This document shows, one piece after another, positions 8,534 to 17,588 of a stretch of 64,000 nucleotides of DNA. The DNA is from Terriglobia bacterium. GTDB lineage: Bacteria > Acidobacteriota > Terriglobia > Bryobacterales > Bryobacteraceae. The notes beneath the pieces were generated by a model that saw only the letters and a program-made list of their open reading frames with translations, did no database searches and was not told the DNA's origin. The stretch lies in NCBI GenBank assembly GCA_025350105.1, contig JANXYJ010000014.1, forward strand, positions 29,927 to 93,926, written 5' to 3'. How positions within the stretch are numbered: position 1 is the first letter of the stretch; every line of letters begins with the position of its first letter. The position numbers were made by a program, and so were the translations under genes.

Positions 8534-9577
8534 TTACTTGGGTGCAGGTAGAACGGGGGCGTGCTCCAACAGCGCGTCCTCGAAACTGCAATCACGGAAG
8601 TTGTGGCCCTGGTGAGCGTAGTCGGGAAAAGGTTTGGAGGATTTCTGATTGCCCGCCACATGACGAAGATACCAGGCGTAGGTTTCTTTCAAGCCGGCGG
8701 CGAAGTCGGTGGGTTTAAACTTGAGAATGCGCTGAGCCTTGGCGGTGACCTCCGTGATCGGCGGCATGTCGAGATAAATACCGAAGTACATTTTGGGGCC
8801 CATGGGGTTGCCTCCGGCACGCAGCAAGTATTCACGGGGAATGCGAACGAACTCGGCGGGCTTGCGGCAGATTTGGGCCAGTGCTTCCACGAACTCAAAT
8901 TGCGCGATGGGGCGGGGGTTGGCGATGTTGAAGGCATGGCCGGTGGCCAAGGGCTGATGGATGGCCAGCAGACAGGCGCGGACCACGTCTTTCACGTAGA
9001 CGAACTGCATCAGGCGCCGTCCGTCGCCAGGAAGAATGATGCGCCGATTCAGACGCAGGCGATCCCAAAAAAAAGCTTCGCGATACATGGGATTGGCGGG
9101 ACCATAAATAAACGGCGGGCGCAAGGTGACCACGGGTAGTCCCACGCGCTGGTGCAAGCGAAACAGCGCGCGCTCACTGGTAGCTTTATTGCGCACGTAA
9201 AGCTCCGGCGCATCGTCAGGGGCCAGTGCGTCGCCTTCGTGATGATTCAGCCCATCGCCGTAAGCAGCCACGCTGGACATAAAGACGTAACGATGCAAGG
9301 GCCCGCCCACGGCCTGCACGGTGCCTTCAACCTGGGCCGAGGTAGTCCCGCGTTCCCAATCGTAAACGTTGTCAAAGACAGCTTCGAAGCGTTTGCCGGC
9401 AAGCGCAGCCTTCATGGCCTTGGGATCGTTGCGATCGGCCATGATGTTTTTGACGTGCCGCCCTTGCGCGTGGGACGGTTTGCGATGAAGAATGGAAACG
9501 GTGTGGCCGGCTTTGACAAGCTCCGCCACCAGCAACTTGCCGATGAACTGAGTTCCGCCGATGACCAGGCAATTCAT
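8534..9577 (-). CDS. NAD-dependent epimerase/dehydratase family protein (extended SDR)
   Basis: Extended short-chain dehydrogenase with an N-terminal Rossmann fold, probably acting on a nucleotide sugar or related substrate. Seen: 347 residues from ATG 9577. The NAD(P)-binding motif GGTQFIG is at residues 7-13, the VFMSSVAAYG strand holds the catalytic Ser, and a TLRPPFIYGP segment follows. A YxxxK-type motif is not clear where expected (LYVRNKATSE). The GGTQFIG variant resembles atypical SDRs such as the CSP41/isoflavone-reductase-like groups. A 14-residue N-terminal extension in the same frame was excluded because it precedes the beta strand MNCLVIGG. It lies 66 bp downstream of the inositol-phosphate synthase gene, likely in the same operon. 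Confidence 0.85.
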   Translation of the reverse strand: MNCLVIGGTQFIGKLLVAELVKAGHTVSILHRKPSHAQGRHVKNIMADRNDPKAMKAALAGKRFEAVFDNVYDWERGTTSAQVEGTVQAVGGPLHRYVFMSSVAAYGDGLNHHEGDALAPDDAPELYVRNKATSERALFRLHQRVGLPVVTLRPPFIYGPANPMYREAFFWDRLRLNRRIILPGDGRRLMQFVYVKDVVRACLLAIHQPLATGHAFNIANPRPIAQFEFVEALAQICRKPAEFVRIPREYLLRAGGNPMGPKMYFGIYLDMPPITEVTAKAQRILKFKPTDFAAGLKETYAWYLRHVAGNQKSSKPFPDYAHQGHNFRDCSFEDALLEHAPVLPAPK

Positions 9578-9643
9578 GGGTGAACAAGCGTCAATGCGTT
9601 TAAAAAGCCGCTCCCTCACGGTCGCGGCTCAGTTTTGGATGGC

Positions 9644-11032
9644 CTAATCGTAATATTCCAGACCAAGGTGCGTGATGAGGTCTTCGCCGCGCATCCAACG
9701 CAAAGTGTTTTTCAACTTCATCAGCTGGATGAATACGTCGTGTTCCGGGTACAGGCCGGGGGCGTGCATGGGGGCTTTGAAGTAGAACGAAAGCCACTCC
9801 TGAATGCCGCGCATGCCGCAGCGCTGCGCCAAGTCCATGAACAAAACCAAATCGAGAACCAGCGGCGCGGCCAGAATGGAATCGCGGCACAGGAAATCGA
9901 TTTTGATCTGCATGGGATAACCCAGCCAACCAAAGATGTCGATGTTATCCCAACCCTCTTTAGAATCGCCGCGCGGCGGATAGTAATTGATGCGCACGGC
10001 GTGGTAGAGATTTTCGTAAAGCTCCGGATAGAGTTTGGGCTGGAGAATCTGGTCCAGCACGCTGAGTTTGGTTTCTTCCTTGGTTTTGAAAGAACCGGGA
10101 TCTTCCAGCACTTCGCCATCGCGGTTGCCCAGGATGTTGGTGGAGAACCAGCCGCTGATGCCCAGCATGCGGGCCTTGAAACCCGGCGCCAGCAGAGTCT
10201 TCATGAAGGTCTGGCCGGTTTTGAAATCCTTGCCGCAGATGGGAATGTTGAGTTCACGCGCCATGTCGAGCAGCGCGGGTGTATCGGTTGTAAGATTGGG
10301 CGCGCCGTTGGCGTAGGGCACACCGCAGCGAAGCGCGGCGTAGGCGTAGATCTGGCTGGGCGCGATATCGGGATCGTTGTTGCGCAAGCCTGCTTCGAAA
10401 GACTCGCGGGTGGCATGAACCGCAACCGGCTTATGAAAGCTTTCAGTGGACCCGCACCAGATCATCACAATGCGGCTGCAGTTGTTGGTCTTGCGAAAGT
10501 TCTCTATGTCTTCCATCAAGGCTTCAGCCTTGTCCATCTTGGTGCCCTGGGTTTTAACGTTGGGACCGTTGATGCGCTTGACATACTCTTGATCGAACAC
10601 AGCTTTCATCGGTTTGATGGCCGAAAGCGGTTCCTTCAACTGAGCCAGCAACGCGGGCTCCAGAACTTTGGCGTTAACGGCAGCTTCGTAGGCCGTGTCT
10701 TCGTAAATATCCCAACCGCCGAAGACCAGATCGTCCAGGCTGGCCAGAGGCACGAAATCCTTGATCTTGGGCGAACGGCCGTCGGTCCGTTTACCAAGGC
10801 GTACGGTGGCCAGTTGCGTGAGCGAACCGATGGGCAGACCAAGGCCGCGTTTGACGGCCTCCACGCCAGCGATAAAGGTGGTGGAAACCGCCCCGATGCC
10901 TGGGATCAGGATACCGAGTTTACCTTCGGCGGGCGCGATCTGAACGTTATCTTTTTTCACGTCTGCGACAGGCTTCATGTCTGTAGCGACGGGCTTGACG
11001 TCTTTAGCGACGTTGGCGTTTTTATCGGCCAA
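9644..11032 (-). CDS. ino1: Inositol-3-phosphate synthase
   Basis: Converts glucose 6-phosphate to 1D-myo-inositol 3-phosphate using a transient NAD+ redox cycle; the first step towards inositol lipids and other inositol compounds. Seen: 462 residues. NAD-binding LGILIPGIGAVSTTFIAGV lies near 38-56, the DLVFGGWDI segment follows, and TDTPALLDMARELNIPICG, SKEGWDNIDIFGW and FLCRDSILAAPLVLDLV are characteristic, the last holding catalytic Lys/Asp positions of the family. The start appears to be TTG at 11032, with GGAG 11 nt upstream; no in-frame ATG fits. A Lys/Asp/Val-rich N-terminal extension of about 35 residues is unusual. It is transcribed with the dehydratase downstream. Confidence 0.93.
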   Translation of the reverse strand: MADKNANVAKDVKPVATDMKPVADVKKDNVQIAPAEGKLGILIPGIGAVSTTFIAGVEAVKRGLGLPIGSLTQLATVRLGKRTDGRSPKIKDFVPLASLDDLVFGGWDIYEDTAYEAAVNAKVLEPALLAQLKEPLSAIKPMKAVFDQEYVKRINGPNVKTQGTKMDKAEALMEDIENFRKTNNCSRIVMIWCGSTESFHKPVAVHATRESFEAGLRNNDPDIAPSQIYAYAALRCGVPYANGAPNLTTDTPALLDMARELNIPICGKDFKTGQTFMKTLLAPGFKARMLGISGWFSTNILGNRDGEVLEDPGSFKTKEETKLSVLDQILQPKLYPELYENLYHAVRINYYPPRGDSKEGWDNIDIFGWLGYPMQIKIDFLCRDSILAAPLVLDLVLFMDLAQRCGMRGIQEWLSFYFKAPMHAPGLYPEHDVFIQLMKLKNTLRWMRGEDLITHLGLEYYD

Positions 11033-11219
11033 GGTGATGGATGCTCCTAACGAATCGGATTCTCAGAGGCCGTGGGCCCGGAATAGTGCGCGAGGCGCGA
11101 AGACCGGCTGAAGCAACGGGCCTGTTGAGGCAAATGAGAACGAGAAGATGATTCCAATAATGTCCTGCTTGAAATGTCCAACTTAACCCTGTCATGGTAG
11201 CACGTTATACTAGCGGCTG

Positions 11220-12053
11220 ATGGCCAATCAGGCGGCAAATGCGGCGGCGAATCAAGCCAGTACCGGCAGCGCAGTTCAAACATTTTCGGCCTTGCTTGTG
11301 GATGACGAAAAGCTGGCCTCCGACGAACTGGCGTTCCTGCTGAAAGATTTTCCGGACGTGGAAGTACTGGCCGTGGCCCACAACGGGTTGGAAGCGGTGA
11401 AGCTGATTGCGGACCTGGAGCCGGACCTGGTGTTTCTGGACGTGCAAATGCCCGGCCTGGACGGGATGGGTGTGATCCACAAAGTGCGCGAGCAGGCGAA
11501 AGGCGGCGGAGGCTTGGTTCCGCATTTCGTGATGGCCACGGCGTTCGACCAATATGCCGTAGAAGCGTTCCGCGTAGAGGCGTTGGACTATCTGCTGAAG
11601 CCGATTGAAAAAGAACGGCTGGCGGTGGCGGTGGAACGGGCGCGGAAAGTGCTGGTGGAAAAGGCGGCGGCCGCTGAAAAAGCGCCGGAGCTGCCTACGC
11701 CAAAGCCCTCGCTACAACGCAGCAAACTCCTGGTGAAGAGCAACCAGAGGAATTTCATCGTGGACGCCCAGGACGTGGTCTACGCGACTATCGACGACGG
11801 GCTGATCACGGTGGTGGCGGCCAACCTGGAAGGCTACTCGAACTACCGCACGATTGAAGAGCTGCAATCGAACCTGGATCCGGATATGTTTTGGCGGGTG
11901 CATCGGTCGTACCTGGTGAACGTGAACCGGATCAAAGAAGTGATCCCGTGGTTCAAGTCCAGTTTTCAATTGCGCATGGACGATAAGAAGCAGACGGAGA
12001 TTCCGGTGAGCCGCGTGCAGACCAAGCGGCTGCGGGCGCTGCTGAAGCTGTAG
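11220..12053 (+). CDS. LytTR-type response regulator
   Basis: Two-component response regulator of the AlgR/LytR class, binding direct repeats in promoters once phosphorylated. Seen: 277 residues. The receiver domain covers about 21-140, with the acidic pocket DDE at 28-30, phospho-acceptor D74 in FLDVQMPG, and conserved TAFD and KPI near its end. A charged Ala/Lys linker leads to a LytTR domain from about 165 to the end (LLVKSNQRNFIVDAQDVVYA; FWRVHRSYLVNVNRI; PVSRVQTKRLRALLKL). The first 20 residues are Ala/Asn-rich and not part of the domain. No histidine kinase gene is adjacent, so its partner is elsewhere. It is divergent from the inositol-phosphate synthase gene. Confidence 0.95.
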   Translation: MANQAANAAANQASTGSAVQTFSALLVDDEKLASDELAFLLKDFPDVEVLAVAHNGLEAVKLIADLEPDLVFLDVQMPGLDGMGVIHKVREQAKGGGGLVPHFVMATAFDQYAVEAFRVEALDYLLKPIEKERLAVAVERARKVLVEKAAAAEKAPELPTPKPSLQRSKLLVKSNQRNFIVDAQDVVYATIDDGLITVVAANLEGYSNYRTIEELQSNLDPDMFWRVHRSYLVNVNRIKEVIPWFKSSFQLRMDDKKQTEIPVSRVQTKRLRALLKL

Positions 12054-12070
12054 CTAAGAGTGCGGCACAT

Positions 12071-12184
12071 ACCTTAGTTTGGCCCAATGGCGCGGATTTC
12101 GATCCCGAAACACTCCATGACTGGCCTCTCTACGAACAGGCATTCAAGAAGCTGGCCCAACGCTGGGAAGCGGTAAAGGCTTAA
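12071..12184 (+). pseudogene. C-terminal remnant of a DUF2442 protein
   Basis: A 38-codon stretch ending in TAA reads TLVWPNGADFDPETLHDWP and then a short helix. This matches the typical end of DUF2442 proteins, which often form small toxin-antitoxin-like pairs. There is no start codon in frame outside the preceding regulator gene, so only the tail of the gene survives. Confidence 0.6.
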
Positions 12185-12197
12185 GTCTGGTAAGCTC

Positions 12198-13751
12198 TCA
12201 ATCCGTCTTAGGTTGGTAGACAAATACTCCATAAGGCCCGTCGACGTGCTTTACCATACGGTAGTTCTGACGAATGGCCTCGATCTGCTCCCCGGGGAAG
12301 CGGGGAAATTCGGCGTCGATGGCAATCGGTGTGGGCGCGAAGAGATCCTCGTTCAAAATGAGAGTTTGGAACTGGCGTGTGGCCAGGGCTTCCGTCAAAG
12401 GATGAGGATCACTGAGGCCCGCGCGAACCAACATGGTGTAGATCAGCGGTTCCACCTCGATACTGCCGCGATCCTGCACCAGGGAATCATAGTGAACCGA
12501 CAGCAAACGGCCTGGGCGCGTGGTGTAGGGTTTAAGCGTTTCGGTTTCCTGTTGGCGAATGGGTTCGAAGACAGCGCGCTCGCCTGCTGTGCGCAGGCTG
12601 AGCAGAATATTCAACGCAACATGCAGCAGCAACGGCATCTGCAGCAGAGTGACCCAGGTGCGGCGCGCGGAGAAGAGGCTGGGGAAGAATTCGATTTGCC
12701 CCAAGGCAGTGCCGGCGCACAGCGAAAGCACCAGCATCATTTCCATTTGATAGTTGAGGTCAGATCCAATTTTGGCGGCGGTGGCCAGGAAGATGGCGGA
12801 GGAGAGTCCGCCGTAAATGTAAATGGGCAAGGTACGGAGCAAAGCGAAACGGGCTCCGACGACGGCAATCAAGATCACACCGGCGCCGGTCAACAGAAGG
12901 TATTGGCCCTGCTGCTGCAGCTTGAACCAGGCCATGGGATTGATGTTGGCGAAGATGGCGTTAGCGAAATACCCGCCATGAGTCATGGTATTGAGCGTGA
13001 ATGCAATGGCGGCCACAGCGGCCGCGACGGAAATGGACCACAGAACGCCAACCCGAATCTTACGGTCAAACAGAAGTGAGAGCGCGATAGCTGCTGGCGC
13101 CGCCAGCGCAGTTTGCTTGGTGAAAATAGCGAGGATGACAAAGGCCCCGGCGGCCAGCAAAGACTTGGTTTGTGCCGTTTTGCGGAAACGCAGGTAAGAA
13201 TGGAAAGCGGCGAGGGAGAAGCACATCGCCAAAGCGTCGGTTTGTCCCACCGTTCCCCAATACAAAAGGTTCGCAGTGGAGGCCGCCAGCAGAAGCCCGG
13301 CCAGGCGCGCAAATCTGCAGTCGGTAAGAATGCGCAGACTGCGCCAACCCAACCAAAAGGCAGCGAGTAATGCCGCGAAGGAAATCAGCCGGCCGCTTTG
13401 ATAGGCGGGCACCCCGAGCCGATGGAAGTAGCCGGACAACCCGTAGAAAATGGGCCCGTACGCGGAAACCGTGAACGGGAAGCGATTGAGATTGAAGTAT
13501 AAGCCCTGGCCATGGGCAAACATGTTGGCGTGCAGCGAGACGATGGATTCGACGGGCGTAAATTCGTGCTGGGCCCACAACAATACGGCGAAATTGGCGG
13601 CCAGGCAAAAGATCACGAAACCGGCGATTAAGCGCAGAGTTTTCGCGCAAATGCGTTCGCGCGTTTGGGCGTCGGCCTCCCGATCTTTCGCCGTTGCATG
13701 CGGAACAGCTTTTAGATTCGGCGAGGCGTGAACACCCATAAGGGTGTCCAT
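12198..13751 (-). CDS. Integral membrane protein, glycosyltransferase family 39/ArnT-like
   Basis: Multi-spanning inner-membrane protein resembling GT-C glycosyltransferases that use polyprenyl-linked sugars. Seen: 517 residues from ATG 13751. A first membrane helix near 45-65 (IAGFVIFCLAANFAVLLWA) is followed by a loop with a possible catalytic acidic residue, and then about ten further hydrophobic segments. The C-terminal soluble domain contains SVHYDSLVQDRGSIEVEPL. A TTG at 13769 or ATG at 13739 are alternative starts; no strong ribosome site decides. The donor and acceptor cannot be inferred. It is divergent from the cytochrome P460 gene. A plain membrane protein of unknown function is the alternative. 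Confidence 0.65.
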   Translation of the reverse strand: MDTLMGVHASPNLKAVPHATAKDREADAQTRERICAKTLRLIAGFVIFCLAANFAVLLWAQHEFTPVESIVSLHANMFAHGQGLYFNLNRFPFTVSAYGPIFYGLSGYFHRLGVPAYQSGRLISFAALLAAFWLGWRSLRILTDCRFARLAGLLLAASTANLLYWGTVGQTDALAMCFSLAAFHSYLRFRKTAQTKSLLAAGAFVILAIFTKQTALAAPAAIALSLLFDRKIRVGVLWSISVAAAVAAIAFTLNTMTHGGYFANAIFANINPMAWFKLQQQGQYLLLTGAGVILIAVVGARFALLRTLPIYIYGGLSSAIFLATAAKIGSDLNYQMEMMLVLSLCAGTALGQIEFFPSLFSARRTWVTLLQMPLLLHVALNILLSLRTAGERAVFEPIRQQETETLKPYTTRPGRLLSVHYDSLVQDRGSIEVEPLIYTMLVRAGLSDPHPLTEALATRQFQTLILNEDLFAPTPIAIDAEFPRFPGEQIEAIRQNYRMVKHVDGPYGVFVYQPKTD

Positions 13752-13791
13752 CGACACTAACCCATCCAAACCTTAGACGTCTTGTGATAGT

Positions 13792-14397
13792 ATGACCCCA
13801 ATGAAACGCTCTTCTTTGTACGGAATGGGGTGTGTAACGGGACTGGTGATTGTGCTATTCGCGCGGTCGGCGGCAACGGCACAGGACAGCGCCCAATACA
13901 CTCCTCAATACAGCAACGGCACCCATTTGGTACTGCCAAAGGATTATCGGCAGTGGGTGTTCCTGTCATCGGGTATCGGAATGACATATAGCGGGACTCC
14001 GGGCGAGAATCCGCCTTTTGAGAACGTGTTTGTGAACGCCGCCGCGCACCAGGAGTTTCTGAAAACCGGCACATGGCCGGACAAGACGATTCTGCTGCTG
14101 GAGATTCGCAAGAGCGAAAGCAAAGTCTCCATCAACAAAGCTGGCCGCGTGCAGAGCAACGTGCAAGCGATTGAGGCCCACGTCAAGGATTCCTCACACT
14201 CTACAGATTCCGGCGGCTGGGCTTTTTATGGATTCCCCGCGGGTGGCGCATTGGGCAGACCGTTCGAAAAAACAGCGGACTGCTTTTCGTGTCACCAGCA
14301 GAACGGCGCGACGGACACGACGTTTGTACAGTTCTATCCCACGCTAGTAGAGGCCGCGAAGGCGCACGGAACTTACAACGAGACCGAGCACAAATAG
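13792..14397 (+). CDS. Cytochrome P460 family protein
   Basis: Exported mono-heme c-type protein. Characterised P460 cytochromes oxidise hydroxylamine or bind nitric oxide in the periplasm and have a heme-lysine cross-link. Seen: 201 residues. A signal peptide ends near AATAQD. The substrate domain starts with YRQWVFLSSGIGMTYSG, and the single heme-binding site is CFSCH at 164-168, followed by FVQFYP. The fold is the P460 beta-sandwich. Lys residues in EIRKSESK (near 107-111) sit where the family's cross-linking Lys may lie, but I cannot confirm this. Starts at 13792 or 13801 are both possible. No ammonia-oxidation genes are nearby, so NO or hydroxylamine detoxification is only a possibility. 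Confidence 0.88.
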   Translation: MTPMKRSSLYGMGCVTGLVIVLFARSAATAQDSAQYTPQYSNGTHLVLPKDYRQWVFLSSGIGMTYSGTPGENPPFENVFVNAAAHQEFLKTGTWPDKTILLLEIRKSESKVSINKAGRVQSNVQAIEAHVKDSSHSTDSGGWAFYGFPAGGALGRPFEKTADCFSCHQQNGATDTTFVQFYPTLVEAAKAHGTYNETEHK

Positions 14398-14442
14398 TAC
14401 TGGCCAGAGCCGGGCGCCCTGGCCAGTGGTATCGTGGCGAGC

Positions 14443-15888
14443 TTAGCTTTTACCAAGGGCCGTGGGCATCTCCGCAAATGGTACCGGCCGGCCATGCAGT
14501 GGAGCGATCTGCTGCACGTCCAGCTTCAGCCGCTGCAGATTGTCGTACAAAGTCTCGCCGAAGGTCTTGGCCAAAGGCACCAAAGCGGTTCCGGGTGCGG
14601 GCGGGGTGAAATCGTCGGCTTCTATCAGGATTTTGTCTTTCGGCAAATAACCGAACAGAATGCCGCCGTTGTGATTGTCGCCTTGATTCAGGTACAGCTC
14701 CAGAGAACGGTCGCCTTCGGTGAGCACGTATTTATCTTTCACCGTAATGAAGGTGGCCTTCTTCGGCATGCGTGAAAGGTTGTCGGGCGAAAGTGTGCGC
14801 TGCGCTTTCCAGGCCTGTTCATAATATGCCTGATTGCCTTCGTTGGTGATGATGGTTGCGCCTTCGGCGACGTAGGTGCGAAGGCCGCTGGAATGATCGA
14901 AGTGATGATGCGTGTTGATCAAATAGCGAATGGGCTTGTTCGGTACCAGCTTCTTCACTTCGGCGATCACGGCGAGGGAACGCTCTTCGCTCAGCGGCGC
15001 CTCCACCACCGCAAGATAGGTGGGATATTCGACGAGCACGCTATTGTGACTGCCGCCGCCGATGAACCAGACCCCGTCCGCCAATTTTTGCGAAACAGCA
15101 ACTTCCGCCGCAGTCTTCGCAGCTTTCACGTTATCGGGGGCCAGCAGAACCGCATTGGGAGCATTCGGCACCACGTTGTTCACGTTCAGGTCCAGCACCA
15201 TGTGACCGCCCTGGGACTGCACGATGTGCGAGGGAAACTTCACGCCCCCATAGTCTTTGTAGTCGGTGAACACGGTTTCCATTTCCATGTCGCCCAACAA
15301 GGGATGGGGCAGCCAGGTGTCTACTTTTTCCACGATGCCCTGATTGTTGATGACGCCAGTGACCTTGAAACGCCCGAAAGCACTGAAGGACACTTCGGTG
15401 CCGCCCTTCACTTTTTTCGACATCGTGTTGGTGATCAGCGCCTGCTTCAGGAAACCTTGTGGAGTAGACATCAACTGCAGTTGGCGTTCTTCCAAAGCGG
15501 CGTTGGCGGGAACCGGGGTGGCGCCCGGTTGATTCCAGGCATACAGTCCCGCAACCATATTCACTTGCTTTTGTTCGCCTACGAAGGGAGCGCCCCCGCC
15601 CTTGGCCGGCGGAGTTTCCAGCGTGCGGACCATTTCTTCTTTCGAGGATTGACTTTCGAAGTCAATGGTTCGAGTGTACGAATTCACGTTCACCGTGGGC
15701 CAAGGCGCTTGCGGCGTGTGGCTTTGCCCCAAAGTCCCGGCCTTGCCGCTGCCGGAGTATTGCATCGATTTCACGTTCGCCGCTCCCATGGCAACGGCTG
15801 CTTTTTGCAGAATGGCTTTTCCGCCGTCCTGCGCCAAGGCAAGCCCGGCGGGGACAACCAACAGAAGCAATCGTTTTTGTTTGAACAT
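14443..15888 (-). CDS. Secreted MBL-fold metallo-hydrolase
   Basis: Exported protein with a C-terminal metallo-beta-lactamase domain; the substrate is unknown. Seen: 481 residues from ATG 15888, chosen because GAGGA lies just upstream and a signal peptide starts there and ends at ALAQDG. Residues about 20-250 form a beta-rich domain of unknown role, like the outer-membrane lipoprotein-sorting type found with other acidobacterial MBL proteins. The metal-binding motif INTHHHFDHSSG lies in the second half and a later APLHGRPVP supplies another His. The catalytic motif is intact. Its neighbours are a P460 cytochrome (convergent) and an amidohydrolase gene in the same direction upstream. Confidence 0.88.
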   Translation of the reverse strand: MFKQKRLLLLVVPAGLALAQDGGKAILQKAAVAMGAANVKSMQYSGSGKAGTLGQSHTPQAPWPTVNVNSYTRTIDFESQSSKEEMVRTLETPPAKGGGAPFVGEQKQVNMVAGLYAWNQPGATPVPANAALEERQLQLMSTPQGFLKQALITNTMSKKVKGGTEVSFSAFGRFKVTGVINNQGIVEKVDTWLPHPLLGDMEMETVFTDYKDYGGVKFPSHIVQSQGGHMVLDLNVNNVVPNAPNAVLLAPDNVKAAKTAAEVAVSQKLADGVWFIGGGSHNSVLVEYPTYLAVVEAPLSEERSLAVIAEVKKLVPNKPIRYLINTHHHFDHSSGLRTYVAEGATIITNEGNQAYYEQAWKAQRTLSPDNLSRMPKKATFITVKDKYVLTEGDRSLELYLNQGDNHNGGILFGYLPKDKILIEADDFTPPAPGTALVPLAKTFGETLYDNLQRLKLDVQQIAPLHGRPVPFAEMPTALGKS

Positions 15889-16051
15889 AGTTTCCTCGCG
15901 TGCTGCTAGGACGGGAAATGCAATGCGACGCTCTCCCGCCTTCAAGAACTATACAGCAAGAACTATACTGCAAAACAGCGCGGCAGGTTTGACGAAGGCC
16001 AGCATTAGCGTTTCCTGGTGAAAATAAACTTCTCCAGCCATGCGGCTTCAC

Positions 16052-17101
16052 TTACAGCTTCAGCAACCGGGTCATGTTGCCACCCAGGATCGCTTCTTTC
16101 TGGGCGTCAGGGATTTCGGCTTGCAAAATTGCATCGATGGTGTCCGGCCAGACCAGCGGAATATCGGTGCCGTAAACCACTTGGGTCATTCCCATCTCGG
16201 CCACCAGATGGCGGATGCCTTCGGGCGTGAAGACCATGGAGTCAGCGAAAATTTGATCGCGCATATATTCGCGCGGGTGTTTCTTGTTGACGCACTTGGC
16301 GTTTTGGCGTACGTCGCAGGCCACGTCGGTTCGCCCCAGATACGAAGGCAGGTAACCGCCCGCGTGAGCGCCGCAGATCTTCAGGCCAGGAAAGCGGTCA
16401 AGCGTACCGTCGAAAATCAAATGACTGAGAAACAGCCCGGTTTCCAGCGGATTTCCAATGATATTGCCCAAATCGCCGGCGCCAGCGAACGCGTCCGGCT
16501 TTGCAACATTTTCGGCATTATTAGGATGCATGAACACCATCACGCCCAGTTCCTGCACCTTGGCCCAGAAGGGATCGAACTTGGCCGCCGAAAGCGGTTC
16601 CCCTGCCAGGTGTCCTCCAATCGCTACGCCGCGCATACCTAAATTCTTGACGGCATGCTCCACCTGCTGAGCGGCCAGATCGGGAAACTGCAGCGCAGGC
16701 GAGGAAAACGCCACAAAGCGATCCGCGTGCCCGGCGCACCATTTTGCCAAGCCTTCATCGTGCACCTGCACGATCTTCGTCGCCAGTTCGCGATCCGCCG
16801 AATACCACCAGAAAGTATTGACGTGCAGCGCTTGCAGGTCGATACCGCGTTTGTCTAATTCCTGAATGCGATCCGGGCCCAAGGCTCGGCCGCCGCCGCG
16901 CGCGTAGCGTTCAAGCGGCGTGCCCTTCACCACTTCGGCAACCTCTGCGATGGCGGCATGGGCGTGCGAGTCAATCACCTTCACTCGCTTGCCACCGACG
17001 CGCACTTCGCGCCGTCCGTTTGACTGAGCCACGCTTTGATGGACGAGCAACGTTCCTGCCACGGCGCCCGCTGCTTTCAGAAATTGCCGACGATTGTGCA
17101 T
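16052..17101 (-). CDS. Tat-exported amidohydrolase (amidohydrolase-2 family)
   Basis: TIM-barrel metal-dependent hydrolase or decarboxylase related to aminocarboxymuconate-semialdehyde decarboxylase; the substrate is unknown. Seen: 349 residues from ATG 17101, which has AGTAGG 8 nt upstream; a GTG three codons earlier is an alternative. A twin-arginine signal NRRQFLKAAGAVAG opens the protein. Metal and active-site positions are visible in IDSHAHAA, MHPNN, CGAHAGGYLPSY and YGTDIPLVWP. It is probably folded in the cytoplasm and exported to the periplasm. The gene stands between a small hypothetical gene and the secreted MBL-fold gene in the same direction. Confidence 0.9.
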   Translation of the reverse strand: MHNRRQFLKAAGAVAGTLLVHQSVAQSNGRREVRVGGKRVKVIDSHAHAAIAEVAEVVKGTPLERYARGGGRALGPDRIQELDKRGIDLQALHVNTFWWYSADRELATKIVQVHDEGLAKWCAGHADRFVAFSSPALQFPDLAAQQVEHAVKNLGMRGVAIGGHLAGEPLSAAKFDPFWAKVQELGVMVFMHPNNAENVAKPDAFAGAGDLGNIIGNPLETGLFLSHLIFDGTLDRFPGLKICGAHAGGYLPSYLGRTDVACDVRQNAKCVNKKHPREYMRDQIFADSMVFTPEGIRHLVAEMGMTQVVYGTDIPLVWPDTIDAILQAEIPDAQKEAILGGNMTRLLKL

Positions 17102-17170
17102 CTGGTTCACCTACTGCAGTAGGATAGCTCGAAATGTGACTACCCGCATGCGCCGGATGCCGTTCCGCAC

Positions 17171-17428
17171 TTACTTAGCTTTGGTGCGGGTGGAATCACG
17201 CTTTCGGGAAAGGGGTTCGGGAGGCGGATGACCGGTGGATCCAGTCTGTTGTTTCTGCCGGACGGCTTGCAGCCATTTGGGCGGACGGCCCCTGCGTTTT
17301 TCTTTTGAAGCGACCAGCCGCTCCAAGGCCGCAATCGCTTGTTCGGTCCGCGTGAGCTCATCGTGGAGTTCGCTTAAGATCTTTGGCAGGTCCACACTAT
17401 CAACTCCAATCCCTTTCGGTAAGGACAT
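17171..17428 (-). CDS. Small protein with coiled coil and AT-hook-like motif
   Basis: Not assigned to a named family. Seen: 85 residues. Residues about 10-45 form a charged amphipathic helix (LPKILSELHDELTRTEQAI) likely to be a coiled coil. It is followed by KRRGRPPKWLQA, which contains an RGRPP core like an AT-hook, and a basic, Pro-rich tail. Similar small proteins ending in RRGRPPKW recur in Acidobacteriota genomes as far as I recall. Such a motif suggests minor-groove DNA binding, but this is inference. ATG start with AAGG upstream. Confidence 0.55.
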   Translation of the reverse strand: MSLPKGIGVDSVDLPKILSELHDELTRTEQAIAALERLVASKEKRRGRPPKWLQAVRQKQQTGSTGHPPPEPLSRKRDSTRTKAK

Positions 17429-17588
17429 TGAAACTCTTATGGTTAGGATACATTTGAATGATCCAGCATGGGAATAATCAGTTCAGGGCCAATACATTGG
17501 CCGTAATCAGCGCCTTGTAAAGCCGGGTAAAACGCACCGGCTCCCCCGGTTGACGATTGAGACTCGTTCTGATTAATCCCGATCAAGT

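Noticed and set aside
9635..11050. Plus-strand open frame of 471 codons opposite the inositol-phosphate synthase gene
   Set aside because: The minus-strand protein has all family motifs; the plus frame is a complement shadow caused by high GC codon bias.
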